A model generated the notes under the pieces. It was not told the origin of the DNA, ran no database searches, and saw only the letters and a program-made list of their open reading frames with translations. A program made the position numbers and the translations under genes. From CAMAVH01 sp036500145 (GTDB taxonomy: Bacteria; Pseudomonadota; Alphaproteobacteria; SMXQ01), in assembly GCA_036500145.1 (NCBI GenBank), contig DASYCO010000077.1, positions 1-64,000 of the forward strand: DNA of 64,000 nucleotides, read 5' to 3'. Each line of letters opens with the position of its first letter. The first letter of the stretch is position 1. Below are positions 18,688-26,874 of the stretch, piece after piece.

Positions 18688-20682
18688 ATGCGCCTTCGCC
18701 GGATACTCACGCTCGCTACCGTCGCCGTTGCCGCCATCGTGGCGGGCGCCGCTGTCTTCGTCGCGCGCATGGACCTGAACCAGTACAAGCCGTTGATCGC
18801 GGAGAAGGCGCAGGCGGCGACCGGCCGCAAGCTGCAGATCTCGGGCGACATCCATCTCGTCGCCTCGCTCGTGCCGTCGCTTGCCGTCGACGGCATCCGC
18901 TTCGAGAACGCCAAGTTCGGCACGCGTCCCGAGATGGTCAAGGCCAAGCGCCTGGAAGCCCAGGTGGCGCTGTTGCCGTTGCTGCGCGGGCGCGTCGAAA
19001 TCCGCCGTCTCTCGCTCGTCGCGCCGGACATCCTGCTCGAGACGGACGACAAGGGCCATGGCAACTGGCAGTTCGCCGCGACGCAGACGTCTGCCGCGCC
19101 GACGGCCGCTCCCGCAGCGGCGGCGACGCCGCTCGACCTGCCTTATCTGGCCGAACTGGTGATCGAAGACGGGCTCATCACCTACCGCGACGGCGTCACC
19201 GGCCGTTCCCGCAAGCTGGAAGTCGGCCATCTGGCCGCCCGCTCGACGGGCCGCGACGATCCGCTCTCCATCGCCTTCGACGGCGCCTACGAAGGCATGC
19301 CGGTCACGGTCGACGGCAAGCTGGGCGCTCTGTCGGGCCTCGATGGCGCGCGGCCGTTTCCGGTCGACCTGTCGGTCAGCGCCGCCGGCGCGGACGTCGC
19401 GTTGAGCGGCACGGTCCTGCATCCGCTGGCGCCGAGCGCCGCCGATCTCGCGCTGAACATATCGGGCAAGGACCTCAGCGGCTGGGCAAGCTTCGCCAAG
19501 GCGGCGCTGCCGGCCAGGCCTTACAGCCTCGCGGCGAAGCTGGCCTTCCGCAACCGCAGGTTCGATTTGGCCGACCTGCAGGCCAAGCTCGGCGTCAGCG
19601 ACCTGACGGGCACGGCGTCGCTCGACCTCAATGGCGCGCGGCCCCGCATCGCCGCGACCTTGAGCGCGCAGCATTTCGACATGGCCGACGTCATCCCGGA
19701 GCCCGAAGCCGACGGTCGACCGGTCAAGCCGCGCGGCAATGATCGCCTGTTCAGCGCGGATCCCCTCGACCTGTCCGCCTTGCGCCAAGTCGACGGCAAC
19801 GTCGCCCTCAATGCCGCGAGCCTGATGGTAGGCGGCTTCGACCTGCGCGACATGGCCGTGGTCTTGAGCCTGGATGATGGCCGCCTGCTGGCGCAGCCCT
19901 TCGCGGCACGGCTGGCCGACGGCATGCTGACGGGGCAAAGCGACCTGAGGGTGCCGGCGAACGGGCCCGCGAACCTGGCGCTCAACCTTCAGGCCGAGAA
20001 GCTCGACCTCAAGGCGCTCGGCGGGGCCTTCAACGCCGGCGATATCCTTACGGGCCAGGGCGACTTGCTGGTCGACCTCAAGGGGCAGGGCGGTTCGGTC
20101 CGTGCGCTCATGGCTTCGCTGAACGGCCGGGCGAACTGGGTGATGGGCAAGGGCCGCGTCAAGAGCGGCTACGTCGACCTGCTGGGCGCCGACCTGCTTC
20201 GCTTCGCGGCGAGCGCAGGCAGCCACGGCAGCGACGCGACGGCGGTCAATTGCCTCGTGGCCCGCTTCGACGTGGAGAAGGGCATCGCCACGTCGAAGGG
20301 CATCCTGTTCGACACGGACCGCATGACGGTGAAGGGCGAGGGCACGGTCAATCTCGGCAACGAGCGGCTGGCGCTGCTCTTTACGCCGCGGCCGAAGGAA
20401 ACCAGCTTGATCAACCTGGCGATGCCCTGGCGCGTCGAAGGCAGCCTGCAGTCGCCCGCCGTCAGCGTCGATCAGGGCGCCCTGGCCGAGCGAGCCGCCG
20501 GGGCCCTGCTGAGCGCAGTCAATCCCCTGGCACTGCTGGTGCCCATGGTGACGGCTTCCAATGGCGAGCAGAATCCCTGCCTTGCGGCCTTGCAGGGCGG
20601 TGCGCCAAAGCCTGCCGCCGCCGGCCCGGCGAGCGAAGGCGGCGTGCGCGGTTTTCTCGACAGCCTGATTCCCCGCCGCTAG
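18688..20682 (+). CDS. AsmA family protein
   Basis: 664 residues from the ATG at 18688, with GGAAG upstream. An N-terminal transmembrane anchor (residues 7-27) precedes a long beta-rich periplasmic region that starts with the AsmA hallmark of Ala/Gly-rich DGIRFENAKFG. A C-terminal AsmA-like segment with ATAVNCLVARFDVEKGIA is clear. AsmA proteins are inner-membrane relatives of Vps13-type bridges implicated in phospholipid traffic to the outer membrane. It lies between rluC and the ATP12 gene. The family is clear; the specific role is not. Confidence 0.9.
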   Translation: MRLRRILTLATVAVAAIVAGAAVFVARMDLNQYKPLIAEKAQAATGRKLQISGDIHLVASLVPSLAVDGIRFENAKFGTRPEMVKAKRLEAQVALLPLLRGRVEIRRLSLVAPDILLETDDKGHGNWQFAATQTSAAPTAAPAAAATPLDLPYLAELVIEDGLITYRDGVTGRSRKLEVGHLAARSTGRDDPLSIAFDGAYEGMPVTVDGKLGALSGLDGARPFPVDLSVSAAGADVALSGTVLHPLAPSAADLALNISGKDLSGWASFAKAALPARPYSLAAKLAFRNRRFDLADLQAKLGVSDLTGTASLDLNGARPRIAATLSAQHFDMADVIPEPEADGRPVKPRGNDRLFSADPLDLSALRQVDGNVALNAASLMVGGFDLRDMAVVLSLDDGRLLAQPFAARLADGMLTGQSDLRVPANGPANLALNLQAEKLDLKALGGAFNAGDILTGQGDLLVDLKGQGGSVRALMASLNGRANWVMGKGRVKSGYVDLLGADLLRFAASAGSHGSDATAVNCLVARFDVEKGIATSKGILFDTDRMTVKGEGTVNLGNERLALLFTPRPKETSLINLAMPWRVEGSLQSPAVSVDQGALAERAAGALLSAVNPLALLVPMVTASNGEQNPCLAALQGGAPKPAAAGPASEGGVRGFLDSLIPRR

Positions 20683-20692
20683 AAAAGCGCCC

Positions 20693-21451
20693 ATGACTGA
20701 AACCGATCCTCAGAACCGTTCCGACCTCGCCGCCAAGGCAGCGGCGCGCGTCGCCAAGCCGGCGACGGTGCGCGAAGCGGGCGGCCTGTTCCTGCTCGAT
20801 CTTGGAGATAAGCCGCTCAAGACGCCGGCTGGCCTGGAACTGGCCTTGCCGACCCGCGCCCTGGCCGAGGCGATTGCGGGCGAACTCGCTGCAGCGGCGC
20901 CCCAGGCGCACAAGAACCCGGCCGCCATGCCGAACCTGCGCTTCGCGGCGACGGCGCTCGACCGCGTGGCGGCGGCCCGCGCCGAGACGGTCGAGTCGGT
21001 CGTGTCCTACGGCGCCACAGACCTGCTCTGCTATCGCGCCGAAGAGCCTGCCGACCTCGTCGCGCGCCAGCATCTCGCCTGGCAGCCGCTGCTCGACTGG
21101 ATGGCGGAACGCTTCAAGGCCGTGCTCGTCTCGGTCGCCGGCATCATGCCTTCGCCGCAGCCGCCGAAGGCCTTGGCGGCCTTGCGCGGCGCCGTGGCCG
21201 CTTACGACGACATGACGCTGACGGGGCTCGCCATGGCGACGCAGGTCAGCGGCTCGCTGGTCCTCGGCCTGGCGCTGGTCGAAGGCCGCATCGACGGAAC
21301 CGAGATCTTCGATCTTGCCGAACTGGACGAGACCTACCAGATCGAGAAATGGGGCGAGGACGAGGAGGCGGCGAACCGCCGCGCCATCCGCCGCCGCGAC
21401 CTGACGGAGACCGCGGCCTTCCTGCGGCTTCTGCACACCGCCAACGCATGA
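20693..21451 (+). CDS. ATP12-type F1-ATPase assembly chaperone
   Basis: 252 residues. ATP12 proteins bind the F1 alpha subunit during ATP synthase assembly in mitochondria and their alphaproteobacterial ancestors. Typical sequences are PTRALAEAIAGEL, TDLLCYRAEEP, the aspartate-rich DDMTLTGLAMATQVSGSLVL, and YQIEKWGEDEEAANRR near the C-terminus. It starts 10 nt after asmA and its end overlaps the next frame. The family is largely restricted to alphaproteobacteria, supporting the taxonomic call. Confidence 0.92.
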   Translation: MTETDPQNRSDLAAKAAARVAKPATVREAGGLFLLDLGDKPLKTPAGLELALPTRALAEAIAGELAAAAPQAHKNPAAMPNLRFAATALDRVAAARAETVESVVSYGATDLLCYRAEEPADLVARQHLAWQPLLDWMAERFKAVLVSVAGIMPSPQPPKALAALRGAVAAYDDMTLTGLAMATQVSGSLVLGLALVEGRIDGTEIFDLAELDETYQIEKWGEDEEAANRRAIRRRDLTETAAFLRLLHTANA

Positions 21452-21462
21452 GGAACTTCGTG

Positions 21463-21777
21463 ATGCAACGCCCCGAGGACCTGGAAAATTTCGCCGTGCA
21501 CCTGCGCATCTTCGGCAAGGTGCAGGGCGTCGGCTTTCGCGCCTGGGCGCAGGAGCAGGCCGACAAGAAATCCCTGCGCGGCTGGGTGCGCAACCGCAGC
21601 GATGGTTCGGTCGAGGTCGTCTTCGTCGGCCATGCCCATACGCTGGATGCGATGGTGACGCTGTGCCGCAAGGGGCCGGCCGGCGCGGAAGTGAGCCGCG
21701 TCACGCGCATTCCCGGCGAATACCGTCCGGACGAGACGGAAGTGCCGCCGGGCTTCCAGCAGTTCCCGACCGTCTAG
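21463..21777 (+). CDS. acyP: Acylphosphatase
   Basis: 104 residues from the ATG at 21463, which has GAGGAA 7 nt upstream; an earlier ATG at 21448 overlaps the previous stop but lacks an RBS. It hydrolyses acyl phosphates to carboxylate and phosphate. The catalytic Arg26 is in GKVQGVGFRAW and Asn44 in GWVRNRSDGSVEV, both intact. The gene ends 3 nt before the convergent lipB stop. Confidence 0.95.
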   Translation: MQRPEDLENFAVHLRIFGKVQGVGFRAWAQEQADKKSLRGWVRNRSDGSVEVVFVGHAHTLDAMVTLCRKGPAGAEVSRVTRIPGEYRPDETEVPPGFQQFPTV

Positions 21778-21780
21778 CCT

Positions 21781-22551
21781 CTACGCGCCGAATATCTCGT
21801 CGAAGCTGGTCTTCAGGGCCGCGTCGACGTCGGCCATGGTCGCCGGCTTGCCGAGCGCCTTGAGCGAGGTGACGCCGAAGGTGCTGAGCCCGCATGGAAC
21901 GATGCCGGCGAAGTGCGACAGGTCCGGCGCCACGTTCAGCGAGATGCCGTGATAGGTCACCCAGCGGCGCACGCGCACGCCGACGGCGCCGATCTTCTCC
22001 TCGCGCGTGCCGAACACCGGATCGGGCCGCGCCACCCAGATGCCGATGCGGCCCTCGCGCTTCTCGCCGGTCACGTCGAGGGCGGCCAGCGTGCGGATCA
22101 CCCAGGCTTCGAGGTTGGCGACGTAGCCGCGCACGTCCGGCCCGCGCCGCTTGAGGTCGAGCAGTACGTAGACCACCCGCTGGCCGGGGCCGTGGTAGGT
22201 GAAGCGGCCGCCGCGTCCGGTCTGGTAGACGGGGAAGCGGGCGGCGTCGAGCAACTCCTCGGGGGCGGCGCTGGTGCCCGCGGTATAGAGGGGCGGGTGT
22301 TCGAGCAGCCAGACCAGTTCCGGGGCGCCTTCGTCGCGGATCGCCGCCACGCGCGCCTCCATGGCCGCCACGGCCTCCTCGTAGGGGACGAGGCCTTGGC
22401 TGACGCGCCATTCCAGGCCGGGGCCAGGATTGGCTTCCAGGGGCCGTTCCAGGCTTTCTGGCGCAGCCGCAGGGGCTGCCCGGTCCGGGATGCTGGTCGG
22501 GGCCACGGGGGCCCGGCTGAGGCTTGGAATATCTGGCAAAACCGCCACCAT
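21781..22551 (-). CDS. lipB: Octanoyl-ACP:protein N-octanoyltransferase LipB
   Basis: Up to 256 residues. LipB moves octanoyl from acyl carrier protein to lipoyl domains, the first step of lipoate attachment. Motifs are LEHPPLYTAGTS, the Gly-rich GRGGRFTYHGPGQ, the catalytic Lys186 in EEKIGAVGV, and Cys220 in GIVPCG. The first 40 residues are Pro/Ala-rich and not family-like, so translation may begin further in, although no better ATG was found before the conserved core. It is convergent with acyP. Confidence 0.93.
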   Translation of the reverse strand: MVAVLPDIPSLSRAPVAPTSIPDRAAPAAAPESLERPLEANPGPGLEWRVSQGLVPYEEAVAAMEARVAAIRDEGAPELVWLLEHPPLYTAGTSAAPEELLDAARFPVYQTGRGGRFTYHGPGQRVVYVLLDLKRRGPDVRGYVANLEAWVIRTLAALDVTGEKREGRIGIWVARPDPVFGTREEKIGAVGVRVRRWVTYHGISLNVAPDLSHFAGIVPCGLSTFGVTSLKALGKPATMADVDAALKTSFDEIFGA

Positions 22552-22627
22552 CTCCCTTGCGAAGGGTCGGCCGATTTGGTATTCCCCACGCTTCCGATTG
22601 GCAATCCTAAATTGTCGATTATTCCCT

Positions 22628-22714
22628 GCGGTCGTGGCGGAATTGGTAGACGCGCAGCGTTGAGGTCGCTGTGGGGGAAACCTCGTGGAAGTTCGAGTCT
22701 TCTCGACCGCACCA
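22628..22714 (+). tRNA. tRNA-Leu (anticodon GAG)
   Basis: An 87-nt cloverleaf with a 7-bp acceptor stem GCGGTCG/CGACCGC, discriminator A and an encoded CCA. The anticodon stem CAGCG/CGCTG holds the loop TTGAGGT, giving anticodon GAG for CUC/CUU codons. A long variable arm (class II tRNA) and the TTCGAGT T-loop are present, as expected for leucine. It stands alone between lipB and mgtE. Confidence 0.97.
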
Positions 22715-22824
22715 TACTAGGCATTAGGCCCGTGAACGCTCGTTCCGGGCTTTGATTTTCTGGCCCCCGTCGCCCTAAACCCCATATGGGGGTTCTGGGC
22801 GCGCGTCGAAAGAGAGCCGACGCC

Positions 22825-24258
22825 ATGACGAACCAGCCACCCGAGAACCGGCCGGAAACGGCAGCATCTCCGCCCGAACCCGAAACCCGGGTGCCGGACG
22901 AGATTCTGCGCGAGCACCCCGAACGCGTCGCCGTCGTCCGCGAGGCCCTGGAGGCCGGCGACCTGGCGCGGGTGCGCGACCTTGTCCTGCCGCTGCACTA
23001 TGCCGACCTTGCCGACCTGATCGAGGCGCTCGAGCATGACGAGCGCATAGCGCTGCTCGACAGCATCCGCGGCGAGCTCGATCCCGACGTCCTGCCGATG
23101 CTGGAATATGCGGTGCGCGACGAGGTCGTCGAGCATCTCGGTCCCGAGGAGGTCGCGGCCGCCCTCGGCGAGATGGACACCGACGACGCCATGGAGGTCG
23201 TGCAGACCCTCGACGCGGAAGCGCGCGAGGAGGTGCTCGACGCGGTCCCGGCGGACGAGCGCGCGGTCCTCGAGCAGGGCCTGACCTATCCCGAGGAATC
23301 CGCCGGCCGCCTGATGCAGCGCGAGCTGGTCTCCGTGCCGGCCGACTGGACGGTCGGGCAGACCATCGACCATCTGCGCAACGTCGCGGAGAGGGACGAC
23401 GAGGAACTGCCCGACGAGTTCTACGACATCTACGTGGTCGACGCGCGCACGCGGCTGGTCGGCCGCGTGTCGCTCAGCCGCCTGCTGCGCTCGAAGCGCC
23501 CAGTCACCCTGCAGGCGCTCGCCGAGACCGAGCTGCGCAGCGTGCCGGTCGACATGGACCAGGAAGAGGTGGCGCTGCTGTTCCGCCAATATGCCCTGGC
23601 GTCGGCGCCCGTCGTCGACCAGGCCGGACGGCTGGTCGGCGTCATCACCGTCGACGACATCGTCGACATCATTCACGAAGAGGCCGAGGAGGACATCCTG
23701 CTCCTCGGCGGCGTGTCCGAGGGCGACCTCTACGAGGCCGCCATCGACACGGCGAAGTCGCGCTTTCCCTGGCTCGCGGTCAACCTCGCGACGGCGCTGC
23801 TGGCCGCCAACGTCATCGGCCTGTTCGAGGCGACGATCGAGAAGGTCGTGGCGCTCGCGGTGCTGATGCCCATCGTCGCCTCCATGGGCGGCAACGCCGG
23901 CACCCAGACCATGACGGTGGCCGTGCGCGCGCTCGCCACCAAGGAACTGTCGGTCGCCAACGCCCTGCACATCGTCTGGAAGGAAGCCATCGTCGGCGGC
24001 ATCAACGGCCTGCTGTTCGCCGTGCTGATCGGCGTCGTCGCCTGGGCCTGGTTCGGCGATCTCTCCATCGGCCTCGTCATTGCTGCCGCCATGACGATCA
24101 ACCTGCTGGTCGCCGGCTTCGCGGGGGTCGCCATTCCATTGGCGCTCGAACGCGGCGGCGTCGATCCGGCCGTCGCCTCGGCGGTCTTCCTCACCACGGT
24201 CACCGACGTCGTCGGCTTCTTCGCGTTTCTCGGGCTCGCTTCGCTGTTCGTCGTCTAA
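22825..24258 (+). CDS. mgtE: Magnesium channel/transporter MgtE
   Basis: 477 residues from the ATG at 22825. It has the MgtE architecture: an acidic N domain of helical repeats (about 30-150, with LVLPLHYADLADLIEAL), two CBS domains (about 160-280) that sense cytosolic Mg2+, and a C-terminal five-helix channel domain with MGGNAGTQT and VDPAVASAVFLTTVTDVVGF. It mediates gated Mg2+ entry. An upstream ATG at 22786 would add 13 residues. It follows the tRNA gene and precedes an SDR gene by 17 nt. Confidence 0.95.
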   Translation: MTNQPPENRPETAASPPEPETRVPDEILREHPERVAVVREALEAGDLARVRDLVLPLHYADLADLIEALEHDERIALLDSIRGELDPDVLPMLEYAVRDEVVEHLGPEEVAAALGEMDTDDAMEVVQTLDAEAREEVLDAVPADERAVLEQGLTYPEESAGRLMQRELVSVPADWTVGQTIDHLRNVAERDDEELPDEFYDIYVVDARTRLVGRVSLSRLLRSKRPVTLQALAETELRSVPVDMDQEEVALLFRQYALASAPVVDQAGRLVGVITVDDIVDIIHEEAEEDILLLGGVSEGDLYEAAIDTAKSRFPWLAVNLATALLAANVIGLFEATIEKVVALAVLMPIVASMGGNAGTQTMTVAVRALATKELSVANALHIVWKEAIVGGINGLLFAVLIGVVAWAWFGDLSIGLVIAAAMTINLLVAGFAGVAIPLALERGGVDPAVASAVFLTTVTDVVGFFAFLGLASLFVV

Positions 24259-24275
24259 CAGGACGGAGATCGACC

Positions 24276-24956
24276 ATGCCGACCATTCTCGTCACCGGCG
24301 CCAACCGCGGCCTCGGCCTGGAGTTCGCCCGGCAATATGCCGCCGACGGCTGGCGCGTCATCGCCACTTGCCGCGATCCTGCGAAGGCCGGCGAGCTGAA
24401 GGCGCTGCCCTCGGTCGAGGTCCATGCCCTCGACGTCGCCGACATCGGGGCTGGGGCGAAGCTCGCGTCGTCGCTGGCCGGCACGCCCATCGACCTTCTG
24501 CTCAACAACGCCGGCGTCTATGGCGCGCGCCAGCAGGCGCTGGGCAACCTCGACGCCGAGGACTGGCTGAACGTGCTGCGCGTCAACAGCGTGGCGCCGC
24601 TCAAGCTGGCCGAAGCCTTTCTGCCGCACTTGCGTGCCGGCAAGGGCAAGACGGCGGCCTTCGTCACCAGCCTGATGGGCAGCATCGCCGACAACGGAAG
24701 CGGGCGCTTCTACGCCTACCGTTCGAGCAAGGCGGCGCTCAACGCGGCGGTCAAGAGCTTCGCCGTCGATACGGCGGCCGACGGGCTGATCGCCGTCCTG
24801 CTGCATCCCGGCTGGGTGCAGACCGACATGGGCGGCCCTGGCGCGCCGGTCACGCCGAAGGAGAGCATCGCCGGCATGCGCAAGGTCTTGGCCGGCCTCA
24901 AGGCTCAGGACAGCGGCCGCTTCTTCGCCTATGACGGCAAGGCGCTGCCTTGGTAG
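24276..24956 (+). CDS. Short-chain dehydrogenase/reductase
   Basis: 226 residues, a classical SDR. The cofactor motif TGANRGLG is at residues 7-14, LNNAGVYG near 75, and the active-site Tyr-Lys pair in YRSSK near 149-153. After this comes HPGWVQTDMGGP, typical of the C-factor (CsgA-like) subgroup of SDR enzymes. Substrate unknown. It is preceded by GGACGGAGATC and followed closely by the permease gene, possibly co-transcribed with mgtE. Confidence 0.88.
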   Translation: MPTILVTGANRGLGLEFARQYAADGWRVIATCRDPAKAGELKALPSVEVHALDVADIGAGAKLASSLAGTPIDLLLNNAGVYGARQQALGNLDAEDWLNVLRVNSVAPLKLAEAFLPHLRAGKGKTAAFVTSLMGSIADNGSGRFYAYRSSKAALNAAVKSFAVDTAADGLIAVLLHPGWVQTDMGGPGAPVTPKESIAGMRKVLAGLKAQDSGRFFAYDGKALPW

Positions 24957-24984
24957 TTTGATTCTTGAGGGTGCCGCCGCCCGC

Positions 24985-26385
24985 ATGGAGAGCATGATTC
25001 GTAAGTTGCGTTTGCCGGTCCTGATCACCGGCCTGGCTGTCATCGCCGCCGCCGGGCTCGTCGCCATGCCGACGCCGGCCGGCGTCCAGCCCGAGATGAT
25101 GCGCGCCGCAGCCCTGGTGCTGGTCGCGCTGGCGCTCTTCGCCACCAACGCCCTGCCGGGCCATATCAGCGCCGTCGCCTTTCTCACCTTCGGCATGCTG
25201 TGCGCCGTGGCTCCGGCCGAGACGGTGTTCGCCGGCTTCTCCTCGACGGCGGTCTGGCTGGTCTTCGGCGGATTGATCGTCGGCGTCGCCATCCGCGCCA
25301 CCGGCCTTGGCGAGCGCATGGCGCTGCAGCTGATGCGCATGCTGGGCACGTCCTACCTGCAGATCATCGGCGGCATCATGATCGCCTCAATGCTCTTTTC
25401 CTTCATCATGCCGGCGAGCCTGGGGCGCGTCGTCATCCTCATGCCGATCATGCTGTCGCTCGCCGAGAAGCTCGGTTTTCCGATTGGCAGCAAGGGCCAT
25501 GCGGGCCTGGTGGTCGCGGCCGGCTTCGGCACGCTCATTCCGGCATTCACGATCCTGCCGGCCAACGTGCCGAACATGGTGCTGGCGGGCGCGGCGGAGA
25601 CGACCTACGGCCTGCACCTGTCCTACGGCAGCTATGCCTTGCTTCATGCGCCTATGAGCGGGCTGGGCAGCGCGCTCATCATCTTCGCGGTGATCATGCT
25701 GATGTTCAGGGACACGCCGAAATCCGTCACGACTCTAGCGTCGGCCGAACGGCGTCCCTGGTCGGCCGACGAGAAGAAGCTGTCCTGGATCCTCGGCATC
25801 TCGCTCGTGCTGTGGATGACGGACGGCTGGCACGGCATTTCGCCGGCCTGGGTCGGCATGGCGGGCGGCCTCGCCTGCATGCTGCCGCGCATCGGCGTCC
25901 TGCCGCCGAGCGCCTTCAACGAGAAGGTGCAGTTCGGCGGCATGTTCTATGTGGCGGGCGTGCTCGGCCTCGGCGCCGTCGTGGCGCAAAGCGGGCTCGG
26001 CACGGCCTTGGGCCATGCGCTGATGCAGGCGCTCGACCTGCAGCCCGGCGAGACGGCGCGCAATTTCGTCTCCCTGATCCTGCTCTACACGTTGAGCGGG
26101 CTCATCACGACCATGCCGGCCTTGCCCGCCGTGCTCACGCCGCTCGGCAACGAGCTGGCGCAGGCGACGGGTTTTCCGCTGCTGACGGTGCTGATGCTGC
26201 AGGTCATCGGCTTCTCCAGCATCCTGTTGCCCTACCAAATGGCGCCGATGGTCTTGTCGTTGCAGATGGGGCGCCTATCTTACGTCAATGGCGTCAAGGC
26301 GACCTTTGCAGTGACGCTTTCTTGCCTCCTGTTGCTGACGCCGCTGAATTATCTCTGGTGGCGGTTCCTCGGATATCTTTCGTAA
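24985..26385 (+). CDS. DASS/SLC13-like anion permease
   Basis: 466 residues with about twelve hydrophobic segments. The N-terminal half has the helical hairpin with LVFGGLIVGVAIRATGLGERMALQLM. The PANVPNMVLAGAAE stretch corresponds to the SNT-like substrate-binding motif of divalent anion/Na+ symporters, although the exact SNT residues are not conserved. Substrate (dicarboxylate, sulfate or similar) is unknown. The start at 24985 has GAGG 14 nt upstream; 24994 is a possible alternative. Its stop shares one base with the next start. Confidence 0.75.
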   Translation: MESMIRKLRLPVLITGLAVIAAAGLVAMPTPAGVQPEMMRAAALVLVALALFATNALPGHISAVAFLTFGMLCAVAPAETVFAGFSSTAVWLVFGGLIVGVAIRATGLGERMALQLMRMLGTSYLQIIGGIMIASMLFSFIMPASLGRVVILMPIMLSLAEKLGFPIGSKGHAGLVVAAGFGTLIPAFTILPANVPNMVLAGAAETTYGLHLSYGSYALLHAPMSGLGSALIIFAVIMLMFRDTPKSVTTLASAERRPWSADEKKLSWILGISLVLWMTDGWHGISPAWVGMAGGLACMLPRIGVLPPSAFNEKVQFGGMFYVAGVLGLGAVVAQSGLGTALGHALMQALDLQPGETARNFVSLILLYTLSGLITTMPALPAVLTPLGNELAQATGFPLLTVLMLQVIGFSSILLPYQMAPMVLSLQMGRLSYVNGVKATFAVTLSCLLLLTPLNYLWWRFLGYLS

Positions 26386-26822
26386 TGCCCCTGCATCTCG
26401 TCAAAATGGCGGTCGGCGCCGAATCGCTCGAACATCTCGCCGCCTGGCAGAAAACCCGCCTGGCGGCGATCAAGGCCGAACGCGGCAAGTCGATGCTGAT
26501 CCACAAAACGCGCAATTATCCCAAGCGCGCCGAGGAGATTCTCGCTGGCGGCTCGATCTATTGGATCATCAAGGGCTTTATCCGCGTGCATCAGCGCATC
26601 CTGGGATTTGAGCGTGTCACGGACGCCGAGGGCAAGCCGCGCTGCGAAATCCACTATTCGCCGAAGCAAATCCGCACGGTGCCTGTGGCACACAAGCCGA
26701 TGCAGGGCTGGCGCTACATGGAAGACGAAGCCGCGCCGCGCGACCTGACCGGCAAGGGCGACGTGACGGCCGACATGCCGCCGGAAATGCTGGCGGAACT
26801 GCGCAAGCTCGGGCTGCTCTAG
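26385..26822 (+). CDS. DUF1489 family protein
   Basis: 145 residues starting MPLHLVKMAVGAESLEHL. It contains the family features IHKTRNYPKRAEEILAGGSIYWIIKG and the terminal MPPEMLAELRKLGLL. DUF1489 is a conserved alphaproteobacterial family of unknown function. The ATG overlaps the permease stop by one base (TAATG), indicating a transcriptional unit with it. No signal peptide, membrane segment or catalytic motif is apparent. Confidence 0.88.
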   Translation: MPLHLVKMAVGAESLEHLAAWQKTRLAAIKAERGKSMLIHKTRNYPKRAEEILAGGSIYWIIKGFIRVHQRILGFERVTDAEGKPRCEIHYSPKQIRTVPVAHKPMQGWRYMEDEAAPRDLTGKGDVTADMPPEMLAELRKLGLL

Positions 26823-26874
26823 CGCGGCCGCGACGGGGGCTGCGCGCCTCGTCGCCTTGGGCCATACTCCTGCC

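Noticed and set aside
18325..20694. 789-codon minus-strand open frame opposite asmA
   Set aside because: Antisense shadow of AsmA, with low-complexity Arg/Ala/Gly sequence and no RBS or neighbours on that strand.
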